Shown: positions 34,217 through 43,300 of the stretch, piece by piece
Numbering within the stretch: position 1 is the first letter of the stretch
How the letters are laid out: every line of letters starts with the position of its first letter
NCBI GenBank assembly: GCA_902805735.1
Contig: CADCTW010000230.1
Span: 1 to 64,000, forward strand
Source: an uncultured Gemmatimonadota bacterium
GTDB taxonomy: Bacteria; Gemmatimonadota; Gemmatimonadetes; Longimicrobiales; Longimicrobiaceae
Length of the DNA stretch: 64,000 nt
Reading direction: 5' to 3'
The notes under the pieces: model-generated
What the model was told of the DNA's origin: nothing
Seen by the model: the letters and a program-made list of their open reading frames with translations, nothing else
Databases searched by the model: none
Made by a program: the position numbers and the translations under genes

Positions 34217-35029
34217 TTGAAGATCCTGTTCGTGGCGGACGTGATCGGGTCGCCGGGCCGGCGGGTGGTGGCGCAGCTCCTGAAGCTGGTCAGAAAGGAC
34301 GTGGGGGCGGACGCGGTGGTGCTCAACGGCGAGAACTCCGCCGGCGGCTTCGGGATCACGCCGGACATCGTCCGCGAGTTCCTGGAGCTGGGGGTGGACG
34401 TCATCACCACCGGCAACCACGTGTGGGACAAGAAGGAGATCCTTCCCCTCCTCAAGACCGAGCCGCGCCTGCTGCGGCCGGCCAACTACCCGCCGCCCAA
34501 CCCGGGCCGCGGGCACGTGGTGGTCAGGGTCGGCGCGGTGCGGCTGGCGGTGATCAACCTGCAGGGGCGCACCTTCATGGCCCCGCTGGACGACCCCTTC
34601 CGCATGGCCGAGGCCCTGCTGGCGGAGCTGCGCGGCGAGGCGGACGTGGTGGTGGTGGACTTCCACGCGGAGGCCACCAGCGAGAAGCAGGCGTTCGCGC
34701 GCTTCCTGGACGGGCGCGTGGCCGCCGTGGTGGGGACGCACACGCACTGCCAGACGGCGGACGAGCGCGTGCTCCCCGGCGGCACGGCGCAGATCACGGA
34801 CCTGGGGCTCACCGGCGGGCTGGGCGGGGTGATCGGGATGAAGACCGAGCTCTCGGTGGAGCGGCAGCGCACGCAGGCCCGCGGCGAGCGGCTTCAGCCG
34901 GCCGACGAGGAGCTGACGCTGCAGGGCGCAGTGGTGGACGTGGACGAGACGACCGGGCGCGCCCGCTCCATCCAGCGGGTGAGCGTTCCCTACGAGCGGG
35001 TCCTCCAGGGGGAGTACAGGAAGAAGTGA
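34217..35029 (+). CDS. ymdB: YmdB-type metallophosphoesterase (2',3'-cyclic nucleotide phosphodiesterase)
   Basis: 270 residues. KILFVADVIGSPGRRVVAQL, LNGENSAGGFGI, TTGNHVWDKKEIL, VVVDFHAEATSEK and VGTHTHCQTADE together are the TIGR00282 family, dinuclear-metal phosphoesterases often found next to rny. In Bacillus YmdB cleaves 2',3'-cyclic nucleotides and affects biofilm and motility. The TTG start at 34217 (LKILFVA) follows a GGGGGAGGGGGA tract. The stop overlaps the folD start. Confidence 0.93.
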   Translation: MKILFVADVIGSPGRRVVAQLLKLVRKDVGADAVVLNGENSAGGFGITPDIVREFLELGVDVITTGNHVWDKKEILPLLKTEPRLLRPANYPPPNPGRGHVVVRVGAVRLAVINLQGRTFMAPLDDPFRMAEALLAELRGEADVVVVDFHAEATSEKQAFARFLDGRVAAVVGTHTHCQTADERVLPGGTAQITDLGLTGGLGGVIGMKTELSVERQRTQARGERLQPADEELTLQGAVVDVDETTGRARSIQRVSVPYERVLQGEYRKK

Positions 35030-35937
35030 GCGCGCGCATCATCGAGGGTACCCGGATCGGGCGCGAGATCCGCGCCGAAGTGGCGGCCGAGGTCGAGCGC
35101 CTGCGCGGCGAGGAGGGCGTGGTTCCCGGCCTCGCCGTGATCCTGGTGGGGAACGACCCCGCCAGCGAGGTCTACGTGCGCAGCAAGACGCGGGCGTGCG
35201 CCGAGGCGGGGATGAACGACCGCCTCCTGCACCTGGACGCGGACGTCAGCGCGGACGAGCTGTTCGGGGTGATCGACGGGCTCAACGCCGACCCGGCGGT
35301 GCACGGCATCCTGGTGCAGCTCCCCCTCCCGCCGCACATCGACCCCAAGTCGGTGCTGGAGCGGGTGAGCCCCGCCAAGGACGTGGACGGCTTCCACCCC
35401 CTCAACGTGGGGCGCGCCTTCGTGGGCGACCCGGCGGGCTTCCTCCCCGCCACCCCGGCGGGGGTGATGGAGCTGCTGCGGCGCGAGGGGGTGCCCACGC
35501 ACGGGCGGCACGCCGTGGTGGTGGGGCGCAGCCTGATCGTGAGCAAGCCGCTGGCGTCGCTGCTCCTGGCCCCCGGCCCCAACGCCACCGTCACCCTGTG
35601 CCACCGCCACACCGCCGACCTCGCCTCGCACACGCGCCTGGCGGACATCCTGGTGGTGGCCGTGGGGAAGCCGGGGCTGATCACGCGCGAAATGGTGAAG
35701 CCCGGCGCCGTCGTGCTGGACGTGGGCACCACCCGGGTTCCCGACCCCGCCCATCCGCGTGGCTACGTGATCCGCGGTGACGTGGATTTCGAGGCCGTGC
35801 GCGAGGTGGCATCCGCCATCTCCCCCGTGCCGGGCGGGGTGGGGCCCATGACCATCGCCATGCTCCTGCGCAACACGGCCGAGGCCGCCCGCCGCGCCGC
35901 CGCCCGCGCCCGCCGCCGCGCGGGGAGCGCCGCGTGA
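35026..35937 (+). CDS. folD: Methylenetetrahydrofolate dehydrogenase/cyclohydrolase
   Basis: 303 residues. PGLAVILVGNDPASEVYVRS and KTRACAEAGM (catalytic Lys), HGILVQLPLPPHID, VVGRSLIVSKPLASLLL, and the C-terminal PVPGGVGPMTIAMLLRNT. Bifunctional: interconverts 5,10-methylene- and 10-formyl-tetrahydrofolate using NADP. A short Arg/Ala-rich tail follows the usual end. GTG start overlapping the ymdB stop; stop overlapping xseA (GTGA). Confidence 0.96.
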   Translation: MSARIIEGTRIGREIRAEVAAEVERLRGEEGVVPGLAVILVGNDPASEVYVRSKTRACAEAGMNDRLLHLDADVSADELFGVIDGLNADPAVHGILVQLPLPPHIDPKSVLERVSPAKDVDGFHPLNVGRAFVGDPAGFLPATPAGVMELLRREGVPTHGRHAVVVGRSLIVSKPLASLLLAPGPNATVTLCHRHTADLASHTRLADILVVAVGKPGLITREMVKPGAVVLDVGTTRVPDPAHPRGYVIRGDVDFEAVREVASAISPVPGGVGPMTIAMLLRNTAEAARRAAARARRRAGSAA

Positions 35938-37181
35938 CGTACGACCTTTTCTCGTCCGCGGGAGCCAGCGAGCGTCCCCCGCGGGGGATGAACGAGGCGC
36001 GCAACGAGGACGCCGCCCGCGCCGTCGCCGCCCGCCAGGCGGATGCCGGCTTCCCCGCGGCGCGCCCGGCGCGCGCCGAGTGGACGGTGGCCGACGTCAA
36101 CGCCGCCGCGCGCGAGCTGATCGAGGGCGTGCTCCCGCCCATGTGGGTGGCGGGGGAGGTGAGCAACTTCACGAAGGCGCGCTCGGGGCACTGCTACTTC
36201 ACCCTGCGCGGCCCCGACGCCCAGCTCCGCTGCGTGATGTGGCGCGACGAGGCCCGCCGCCTCCCCACCGCCCCCGCCGAGGGGATGGAGGTGCGCGCGC
36301 TGGGGCGGGTGACGCTGTACGAGCTGCGCGGCGAGTTCCAGCTGGTGGTGGCGGAGCTGGAGGGGCGCGGCGAGGGGCTGTGGAAGCTGGCCTTCGACCA
36401 GCTCCGCGCGCGGCTGGACGGGGAAGGGCTCACCTCCCCGCTGCGCAAGCGGCCCGTCCCGGCGCTCCCGGCGTGCGTGGGCGTGGTGACTTCGCCGTCC
36501 GGCGCGGCGCTGCACGACGTGATCTCGGTGATCCGCCGCCGCGCGCCGTGGACGCGCATCGTGCTCTCGGCCGCGCGCGTGCAGGGCGAGGGCGCCGCGG
36601 GCGAGGTGGCGCGCGCCATCCGCCGCATCGGCGCGGCGGGGGTGGCGGACGTGCTGATCGTCGGCCGGGGCGGTGGCTCGGTGGAGGACCTGTGGGCCTT
36701 CAACGACGAGGCGGTGGCCCGCGCCATCGCCGAGTCGCCCGTGCCCGTGATCTCCGCCGTGGGGCACGAGACGGACTTCACCATCGCGGACCTGGTGGCG
36801 GACCTGCGCGCCCCCACCCCATCCGCCGCCGCGGAGGCCGCGGTGCCGGATGGCGCGCAGCTCCGCCGGGCCGCCGCCCAGCTCGGCGGCCGGCTGGCCC
36901 GCTGCACCCGCGAGCGCCTGGCGGACGCGCGCGAGCGTGCCCTGGAGGCGCGCCTGGACCTGCACGACGCGGGGAGCACGCTGCTGGCCGCCCGCCGCGA
37001 GCAGGCTGCGGCGCTGGCGGGGAAGCTGCACGCCCTGTCGCCGCTGGCCGTGCTGGCGCGCGGGTTCGCCGTCCCCGTGTCGCCGCAGGGGCGGGTGCTG
37101 CGCACCGCCGCCGATTTCGCGCCGGGCGAGGAGTTCCGGCTGCGGCTGGCGGAGGGCTCCGTGCGAGCCCGGGCGGAGTAA
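35934..37181 (+). CDS. xseA: Exodeoxyribonuclease VII large subunit
   Basis: 415 residues. The OB-fold N-domain begins at about residue 50 (EWTVADVNAAARELIEGVLP, WVAGEVSNFTKARSGHCYF). Catalytic region with VGVVTSPSGAALHDVISVI, VGRGGGSVEDLWAFNDE and SAVGHETDFTIADLVAD. The coiled-coil region before the end is shorter than in E. coli. Degrades single-stranded DNA with XseB. xseB is not adjacent but 16 kb away at 53175, with an opposite-strand island between them. Confidence 0.94.
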   Translation: MTYDLFSSAGASERPPRGMNEARNEDAARAVAARQADAGFPAARPARAEWTVADVNAAARELIEGVLPPMWVAGEVSNFTKARSGHCYFTLRGPDAQLRCVMWRDEARRLPTAPAEGMEVRALGRVTLYELRGEFQLVVAELEGRGEGLWKLAFDQLRARLDGEGLTSPLRKRPVPALPACVGVVTSPSGAALHDVISVIRRRAPWTRIVLSAARVQGEGAAGEVARAIRRIGAAGVADVLIVGRGGGSVEDLWAFNDEAVARAIAESPVPVISAVGHETDFTIADLVADLRAPTPSAAAEAAVPDGAQLRRAAAQLGGRLARCTRERLADARERALEARLDLHDAGSTLLAARREQAAALAGKLHALSPLAVLARGFAVPVSPQGRVLRTAADFAPGEEFRLRLAEGSVRARAE

Positions 37182-37189
37182 GGACTGGG

Positions 37190-37220
37190 CTCACACAGAG
37201 ACACAGAGACACGGAGAAAA
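37190..37220. repeat. Copy of the dispersed CACAGAGG-type repeat at the left island edge
   Basis: CTCACACAGAGACACAGAGA followed by CACGGAGAA, lying between the xseA stop and the converging tail-collar gene stop at 37223. It therefore marks the junction of the housekeeping string and the island. Confidence 0.8.
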
Positions 37221-37222
37221 GC

Positions 37223-38536
37223 TTAGAGCTTGATGATGTAGGCGAGCACGAAGAAGGGGGGGCGGTTCTCGTGGGAGTTGCCGCCGCCGGTGTGGTTGGT
37301 CTGGAAGCCGTGCGAGTGCTCGCCCGAGTAGTCCGTGTTCACGCGGCCGCGCCAGTGCATCTCGTTGGGGTCCCCATTGCTGCCGCCCCCCCATCCCATG
37401 TCCACCGTCGTGTCGCCCCAGATCCAGCGCTGGCGCTTGGACAGCCCGTCCGCGTCGGTCCCCTCGATCCAGTGGTAGTGGCTGCCGCCGACGTCCGTCT
37501 GCCCGCCGTGCGAGTGCGAGGGCATCTCCCCTTCGTTGAGCTGCACGCGCGAGGCGCCGCCCGTGAGGCGCGGGGCATGGTACTCCGGCTCACGCGGGTC
37601 CAGCCCCACCACAAAGCGCCCGCGCAGGTCCGGCCGCCCTTCGCCGCCGTCGCAGAGCGCCCAGCCGCGCGGCACGCCGTCCGCGGCGCCGGACCACAGG
37701 ATGATCCCGCCCACGGGCATCACCGCGCCCGTCTGGTCCTCGATGCGCCCCGCCACCTGCAGGCTGCCGTCCAGCCGCGCCGGTCCCCTCACCGTCAGGT
37801 CGCGCACCACCAGGCTCGGATCGCTCACCACCACCCAGGCGGTGAAGTGCTCCTCCACCGTGAACCCGTGCGCCTGCACCTCCACCACGAGCGTGAAGAG
37901 GGTGGTCTCGGCGAGCGGGGGCGAGGTCCAGCGGCGCACGTGCGTGACGTCCTCGTCGCGGTCGTCCCAGTAGATGCGGTAGGTGGCGGCGGGGCTCCCC
38001 GCCCAGGTGAGGTCCACCGTCTCCTGGTTGTGGATGCGCAGGCGGGTCGGCTGCAGGTCGCCGGCGAAGAAGCCCTCGGGGAACTTGGAGACGAGCAGCG
38101 TGCCGAAGCGCGTCCGCGGGCTCTCGTCCGAGTCGGTGGCGACCTCCTCCACTTCCAGCGGAGTGGTGCCCACGTACGTGCTCACGTGGATCCCCGCGAT
38201 CACCAGGGCGAGCCCCTGCGTGGTGATCGTCCCCATCTCCGCCGTGTCCGGCCGCGCGGCGAAGCGCCCGCTGCCCAGCGGCGAGAGCATCCACCCCTTG
38301 GTCTGCGCCTCCGCGCGGAAGGAGTCCACCTCGGTGAGGTCCGCAGCGTCGGGTTCCTTGGGGTCGCCGACGCGCACGGAGAGGATGATTTCCCGCACGG
38401 TGACCGGCACCGCTCCGGCGTTGGTGACCACCACCGTGACCGCCGCGTTCTCCGCGTGCGCGTGCAGGGGGAGGGGAGAGGTGGAAAGGTCGTAGCTGAG
38501 GAGGGTGCCCTCCTGGTTGCCGCGCGTAAGTCGCAT
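37223..38536 (-). CDS. Tail-fibre-like protein with phage tail-collar domain
   Basis: 437 residues. The N-terminal half (about 270 residues) is a beta-rich module shared with the next gene upstream: TSPLPLHAHAENAAV, SVRVGDPKEPDAADLTEVD, KFPEGFFAGDL, WTSPPLAETTLF and VSDPSLVVRDLTV. The C-terminal half is a tail-collar domain: GGIILWSGAADGVPRGWALC, RPDLRGRFVVGLD and several HSH/HSHG motifs, ending in PPFFVLAYIIKL. Such domains form trimeric receptor-binding fibres. ATG 38536 (MRLTRGNQEG) is chosen by match to the paralogue's start. Last gene of the island operon. Confidence 0.78.
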   Translation of the reverse strand: MRLTRGNQEGTLLSYDLSTSPLPLHAHAENAAVTVVVTNAGAVPVTVREIILSVRVGDPKEPDAADLTEVDSFRAEAQTKGWMLSPLGSGRFAARPDTAEMGTITTQGLALVIAGIHVSTYVGTTPLEVEEVATDSDESPRTRFGTLLVSKFPEGFFAGDLQPTRLRIHNQETVDLTWAGSPAATYRIYWDDRDEDVTHVRRWTSPPLAETTLFTLVVEVQAHGFTVEEHFTAWVVVSDPSLVVRDLTVRGPARLDGSLQVAGRIEDQTGAVMPVGGIILWSGAADGVPRGWALCDGGEGRPDLRGRFVVGLDPREPEYHAPRLTGGASRVQLNEGEMPSHSHGGQTDVGGSHYHWIEGTDADGLSKRQRWIWGDTTVDMGWGGGSNGDPNEMHWRGRVNTDYSGEHSHGFQTNHTGGGNSHENRPPFFVLAYIIKL

Positions 38537-38563
38537 TTCGAGGATGAGTTGTAGGTGTGGATC

Positions 38564-38735
38564 GGGCCCCCTCCCCCCGTCCCCCTCCCCCGCAAACAGC
38601 GCGGGAGAGGGGGCGATTTCCACGCACGGGTGGGGTGAGAACGGGCCTGCCGCGCGCGTGGGCCCTGAGTCCCCTCTCCCATGCGGGTACGGGGAGAGGG
38701 TGGCAGCTGCGAGCTGCCGGGGGAGGGCGTCCCTC
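38564..38735. repeat. Degenerate inverted-repeat (MITE-like) element between the two tail-fibre-like genes
   Basis: The right end (TCCCCTCTCCCATGCGGGTA, then CGGGGAGAGGGTGGCAGCTG and GAGCTGCCGGGGGAGGGCG) matches the right end of the elements at 25773 and 61165. The left end (CCCCCTCCCCCGCAAACAGC, then GCGGGAGAGGGGG) keeps only the hairpin. It begins just behind the stop codon of the 38736-40193 gene, the same placement as the other copies. Confidence 0.7.
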
Positions 38736-40193
38736 TTACGGCCGCCTGGCGAGGGCGGGGGGGAGCACGGCCGGGCGCCCGCTCTCCAGCGACTCGCGGA
38801 CGGGGGCGATCACCAGCCAGTCGAACCCGGTGTCGCCGGTGCCGCCGGCGCACTCGCCCACCGTGAAGCCGCTCCCGTCACGCTCGCCCGCGTAGAGGCC
38901 GTTGCAGGGGCCGGCGGCGGTCAGGAGGACGCGGTAGCCGGCTTCGTGGGCCATCAGGTCCGCAGTGGGGCCGTCGAAGTCCACGCGCCCCACGCCGCCG
39001 CGAAGCCGGCCGCGCCCGCTCAGGTGCACCTCCGCCGCGGGCGAGAGGGGGGAGGCCATCACGCGCGGGCCCGCCTGCGTGGGAAGCTGCGTCAGCACGG
39101 AGGCGCCCGCCTCGGTGTGGATGGGCCCGGTGCTGTAGAGCATGGTCGCCCCCTCCGGCCCGATCAGGTACAGGCCCATGCAGTGGTCGATGGCCGTATC
39201 GGCGTAATTGGCCATGACCATGACGCAGTCTGAACGCGTCACTTCCAGCGTGGCGTTCCTCCCCACCGTCAGCGCAAGGTCGCGGACGTTGGCGGTGAGG
39301 CTCCGCCCGATCTGCGCGGCGCGGAGCTGCGCCGTTCCGTTCGAGGTGAGGTCGCCGGCGGTGAGCGTGTCCAGCGTGGCGCCCCCGGTCACCCGCGCGC
39401 CGCCGTGGAGCGTGGCGAGGTTCTGCACCGTGAGGTCGTGGGCGACCACGCTGGGGTTGGAGACCACCACCGTGACGCTGAACGACTCCGTCACCGTCTC
39501 GCCGTCCTGCTGGGCCCGCACGTCCAGGATGAAGGTGGTGTCGTGCGCCAGGGGCGGGCTCGTCCAGGCGCGCACCTCCGTCACGTCCTCCGACTCGTGG
39601 TCCCAGCGCAGGGTGTAGGCGGCGGCGGCGGCGCCGGTCCAGGTGAGCCGCACCGTGCCGCCGTAATCCACCGACGGAGCGCCCGCCACCAGGTCGCCCG
39701 CGAAGAAGCCGTAGGGGAACTTGGGGAGCAGCACCGTGGCGGCGCGGTCGGCGTACTCGGTTCCGTCCGCGGACGAGTGCTCGGCGATGTCGAGCGGCGA
39801 GGTGCCCACCCGTGTGCTCACCCGGATGTTGCCGATGGTGAAGCTGAGTCCCCCCGTGGTGAACTCGGCCGCCTGCGGGGTGCCAGGCGTGGCCACGAAC
39901 CGCCCGTTCCCCGCGTACGCGATGGTCCAGTCGCCCCCGGCGGCCTCCACGGTGAACCCGCCGTCCACCTCGGTGAGGTCGATGGACTCGGGCTCGTCCG
40001 GATCTCCCACCGTGATCCCGAGGGTGATGCGGTTGGCCCAGACCGGGGCGTCCGAGTTGTTCCCCACCACCACCGTGATCGCGCCCAGCGACGGCGGAGC
40101 GGCTCCCGCCGGGCTCGCCTGCAGCGGGAGCGGAGAGGTGGTGGCGGCGTAGGTGAGCAGCGTGTCGGACGAGGAGAGCCGGGTCAGGTGCAT
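38736..40193 (-). CDS. Tail-fibre-like protein, paralogue with different C-terminus
   Basis: 485 residues. The N-terminal module is clearly related to the neighbouring gene: TSPLPLQASPAGAAPP, GITVGDPDEPESIDLTEVDG, KFPYGFFAGDLVAG, WTSPPLAHDTTFILDV and VSNPSVVAHDLTVQNL. The C-terminal half is a different beta-rich domain with SLTANVRDLALTVGRNATLE and no collar or S74 signature. ATG 40193 has AAGG upstream. A modular fibre with an exchanged tip is the natural reading; the receptor is unknown. Confidence 0.72.
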   Translation of the reverse strand: MHLTRLSSSDTLLTYAATTSPLPLQASPAGAAPPSLGAITVVVGNNSDAPVWANRITLGITVGDPDEPESIDLTEVDGGFTVEAAGGDWTIAYAGNGRFVATPGTPQAAEFTTGGLSFTIGNIRVSTRVGTSPLDIAEHSSADGTEYADRAATVLLPKFPYGFFAGDLVAGAPSVDYGGTVRLTWTGAAAAAYTLRWDHESEDVTEVRAWTSPPLAHDTTFILDVRAQQDGETVTESFSVTVVVSNPSVVAHDLTVQNLATLHGGARVTGGATLDTLTAGDLTSNGTAQLRAAQIGRSLTANVRDLALTVGRNATLEVTRSDCVMVMANYADTAIDHCMGLYLIGPEGATMLYSTGPIHTEAGASVLTQLPTQAGPRVMASPLSPAAEVHLSGRGRLRGGVGRVDFDGPTADLMAHEAGYRVLLTAAGPCNGLYAGERDGSGFTVGECAGGTGDTGFDWLVIAPVRESLESGRPAVLPPALARRP

Positions 40194-40276
40194 GGGGGCC
40201 TTGGGATCAGAGTGCGGCGGCGGGCACTCGCCGCCCACGGGGAAGCAGTAGGGGCTCACCACCACGAACCGCAAAG

Positions 40277-40343
40277 ATCTCACACGGAGGCACGCAGACA
40301 CGGAGAGAAGCTCTTCTCCGTGTCTCTGTGCCTCTGTGTGAGT
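40277..40343. repeat. Dispersed CACAGAGG-type repeat as long hairpin
   Basis: TCTCACACGGAGGCACGCAG, ACACGGAGAGAAG, CTC, then TTCTCCGTGTCTCTGTGCCT and CTGTGTGAG. The two halves are near-perfect complements, giving an arm of about 30 bp. It lies between the 1228-aa gene and the tail-fibre-like genes (40194-40362 spacer) and could terminate or uncouple transcription within the island. Confidence 0.85.
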
Positions 40344-40362
40344 CCCGCGGTTCGAACACCCA

Positions 40363-43300
40363 TCAGTGCTGCGGCTCCTTGGGAAGGAAGCGCAGGTGGC
40401 CCTCGCGGAGGGAGGCGGGGAGCTCGCTCAGCTCCGCGCGGTCGCCCGCCGCGGCCAGGGGGCGGATCAGCGGGCCGGAGCCCAGCAGCTCCACCCACTC
40501 CCACACCCCGTTGCGCTCGGCGGGGAGGGGGTAGGGGAGGGGGCGCGGCGTGCGGTCGGGGTCCGTGCCCTCGGCCACCGGCGCGCCGGGAAGGGGGCGC
40601 AGCACCGCCAGGAGCGGCCCCGTGCGGAAGGTCGCCTGCATGGCCGCCATGGGCCCCTCCACGTAGCGCGCGGGGAGGCCGATCTCGCGCTGCGGGAGGA
40701 TGCCGCAGCGGGCGCTCACGGTGCCGCGCGGGTCCAGCACCAGGGTGACGCCCACCGGCGCGGCGCCGGGCGCGGTGTTGAGGGGCACGCGCAGGCGGTT
40801 GCCCTCGCCGATGGGAGCCAGGTAGCCCCCCGGCGCCACCCCGGGGAGGGGGTGGGTGGCGTTGAAGCGGCCGTAGTCGTCGCCCGTGAAGTACCCCATC
40901 AGCCCGTCGCGGCGCGACTCCACGTCGCCCAGCTCCACGTCGAACGAGTAGCCGGCGAAGGGCGCCTTCACCGGCGCGAAGGTGAAGGGCCAGCTCGGGT
41001 CGGCCAGGGGCTCGCCCATCAGCTCCAGCCCCACCGCGGCCCGCACCACGGCCAGGGGGCGGCCGATCAGCGCGTTGAGGAGGAGGTCCGAGCGGTCGCC
41101 CAGCGGGTCCACCGACCAGGTGGTCTCGTCGATGGTCTCCAGGAAGTCCGAGAGCGCGGCGGCGCCGGCCTTCACCAGCCCGGCCACCAGGTCGCCCAGG
41201 TGGGGCTCCAGCGAGCGGAGCGCCTCCACCGTGCCGGGGGCCGGCATCCCCGGCGCGGGGTCCCACACGGGGACCAGGGTGCCGTCCGCCCGGGCGGCGG
41301 GGCGCAGCTCGCCCAGGATGGCGCCGTCCGCGTCGTACACCGCCAGCGCGCGGTCCAGGTGGTTGGGGAGGAGCCACCCGCACAGGGGCGACCCGCCGGC
41401 CGCCAGCCGCAGCGAGCCCCCGGAGTGTGGGGCCGTCCACTCGAAGGTGAGGCGGGCGGGCTGCAGCAGGCGCGGGCCGAGCTGCACGGCCGTCCCCACC
41501 GTGCCGTCCACCACCGGGCGGTCGGGGACCAGCGCGGGCGCCCGCAGGGGCACGAAGTGGCTCGGGTCCGCGGGCGTCACCTCCAGCGTCTGTCCGAAGC
41601 GGTCCACCACCGCCACGCGGGTGAAGACGAGCTGCCCCGCCCGCATCCCCTCGAACGACGACGACGGCGCGTCGAAGCGCTTGCCCGTGGCGGCGATGGA
41701 CTGCGGCACCGAGTGGTCGCCCGCCCCCACCAGCTCGCCCAGGGTGCGCCCCAGCGCCCCCACCGGTGTGGTGCGGTCCGGCGCCAGGTTGCTGCGCGGG
41801 TCGCGCAGGGCGATCTGCGCGTGCAGCCCGCTCAGCGTCTGCGAAAGGAGGTCCCACCCGTCCTTGCGCTCGATCAGCTCGCTGAGCGCCGCCAGCTCCG
41901 CGCTCTCCGGGTGCTCGTCCGTGTACTGCTTGATGCGCGCGCGCAGCTGGAACTCCGGGCGCGGCGTGAGCACCGAACGCCCCGAGAGGACGCGCGGCTG
42001 CGGCGCCGGCACGTCGTTCCCCGCGCGCCGGTACTCCCGGCCGTCGTACGCCCAGTACCCGCTGCCGTCCGCCTGGAAGGGGATGGGATACCAGCTCACC
42101 TGCCATTCCAGGAAGAGGGGGAGCCAGGGCGGGCTCCACAGCCCCAGCTCCAGGTCGGGGAGGGTGCCGGTGACATCGCCGTGCTGGACGATGGCGCGCT
42201 CGGCTTCCGCGATGGTCCCCGCGTCGTCCCGGCCCCACGCCGCCCGCGAGAGGGCCGCCGCGTTCCCCGGGTCCAGCAGGTACGCTTCGCGAAGGGCCGC
42301 CTCCACCGCGTCCGGCAGCCCGGCGAGCTGCACCGCGGGCGCCGCGCTCCCCGCGTGGTCCAGCGTGAGCCGCGACGCCCCGCCCAGGGGGAGCGTCAGG
42401 GAGACGGAGGCGACCACCTGGTCCGGCGTGCGGCAGGCGCGGGTGTCGCGCGGGCGCAGGGTGCCGCTCTGGCGCGCGCCCGCCACCAGGATCACGGGAT
42501 CCGCGGGGGCCCAGAAACGCGGCTCGGCGCTGGCCTTCAGCACCCGCCCGGCGGAGAGCGCGGGGGGCGCCGCCACCCCGGGCACCGTGCCGCCCGTGGA
42601 GAGCGCGTCCACCCGCGCGCGCGCCTCGCCCGCTTCCGCGGCGGCCGCCAGCACGCGCGCGGGGAGGGCGTCGGGCGCGTCGCCCAGCGCCGCCTGGAAC
42701 TGCGCCGGCGTGGTGCGCCAGGGGTAGCGGGACGGGTTCCCGCCCGAGAAGGCGCGGGCCGCGCGGGCCTTCCACGCCAGCTCGAAGAGCTCCCGCTGCA
42801 GCCCCGCCAGGTGGAGGTTGGCGGCGTCCAGCCGCGCCTGCGCCGCGTTGAGGGGGTCCAGGAGCTGCGCCTCGGCCGCGAGCTGCGCGGGGGAGGGCGG
42901 CGGCGGCGGCGCGGGCGGGATCTCGCCCGGGGCGGAGGGGAGCGGGGGATCGGCGGATGAGACCTCCCAGCGCGTTCCCGCGGGGCTGGAGCCGAACCAC
43001 GCGTCGCGGATGGCGCGGTCCAGCTGCGCGTCGCCCCCCGGCTGGTCCAGCAGGGGGAGGAGGCCGTACTGGAAGGCTTCCAGGAGCCGGGCGGTGTGCT
43101 CCGGCTCCCTGCCGTCCTCGCGCACCTGCGCCTCCACCAGCGCGGTGAGGGCGTCGATGGAGGTGTTCCCCACGGACAGGCGCACGGCGCCGGGGCCGGG
43201 AAGGTCGGGCTCCAGGTCGGCGCCGGGCTGCCACTTCACGCCCGGCACGGTGCCGTGGCAGAGGATGCGGCGCGGGAGGGCGCCGCCCGCGAGCGTCCAG

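Noticed and set aside
40366-42960. 864-residue plus-strand open frame opposite the 1228-aa gene
   Set aside because: Gly/Arg/Ala shadow composition, no ribosome-binding site, and the minus frame is longer with a coupled start.
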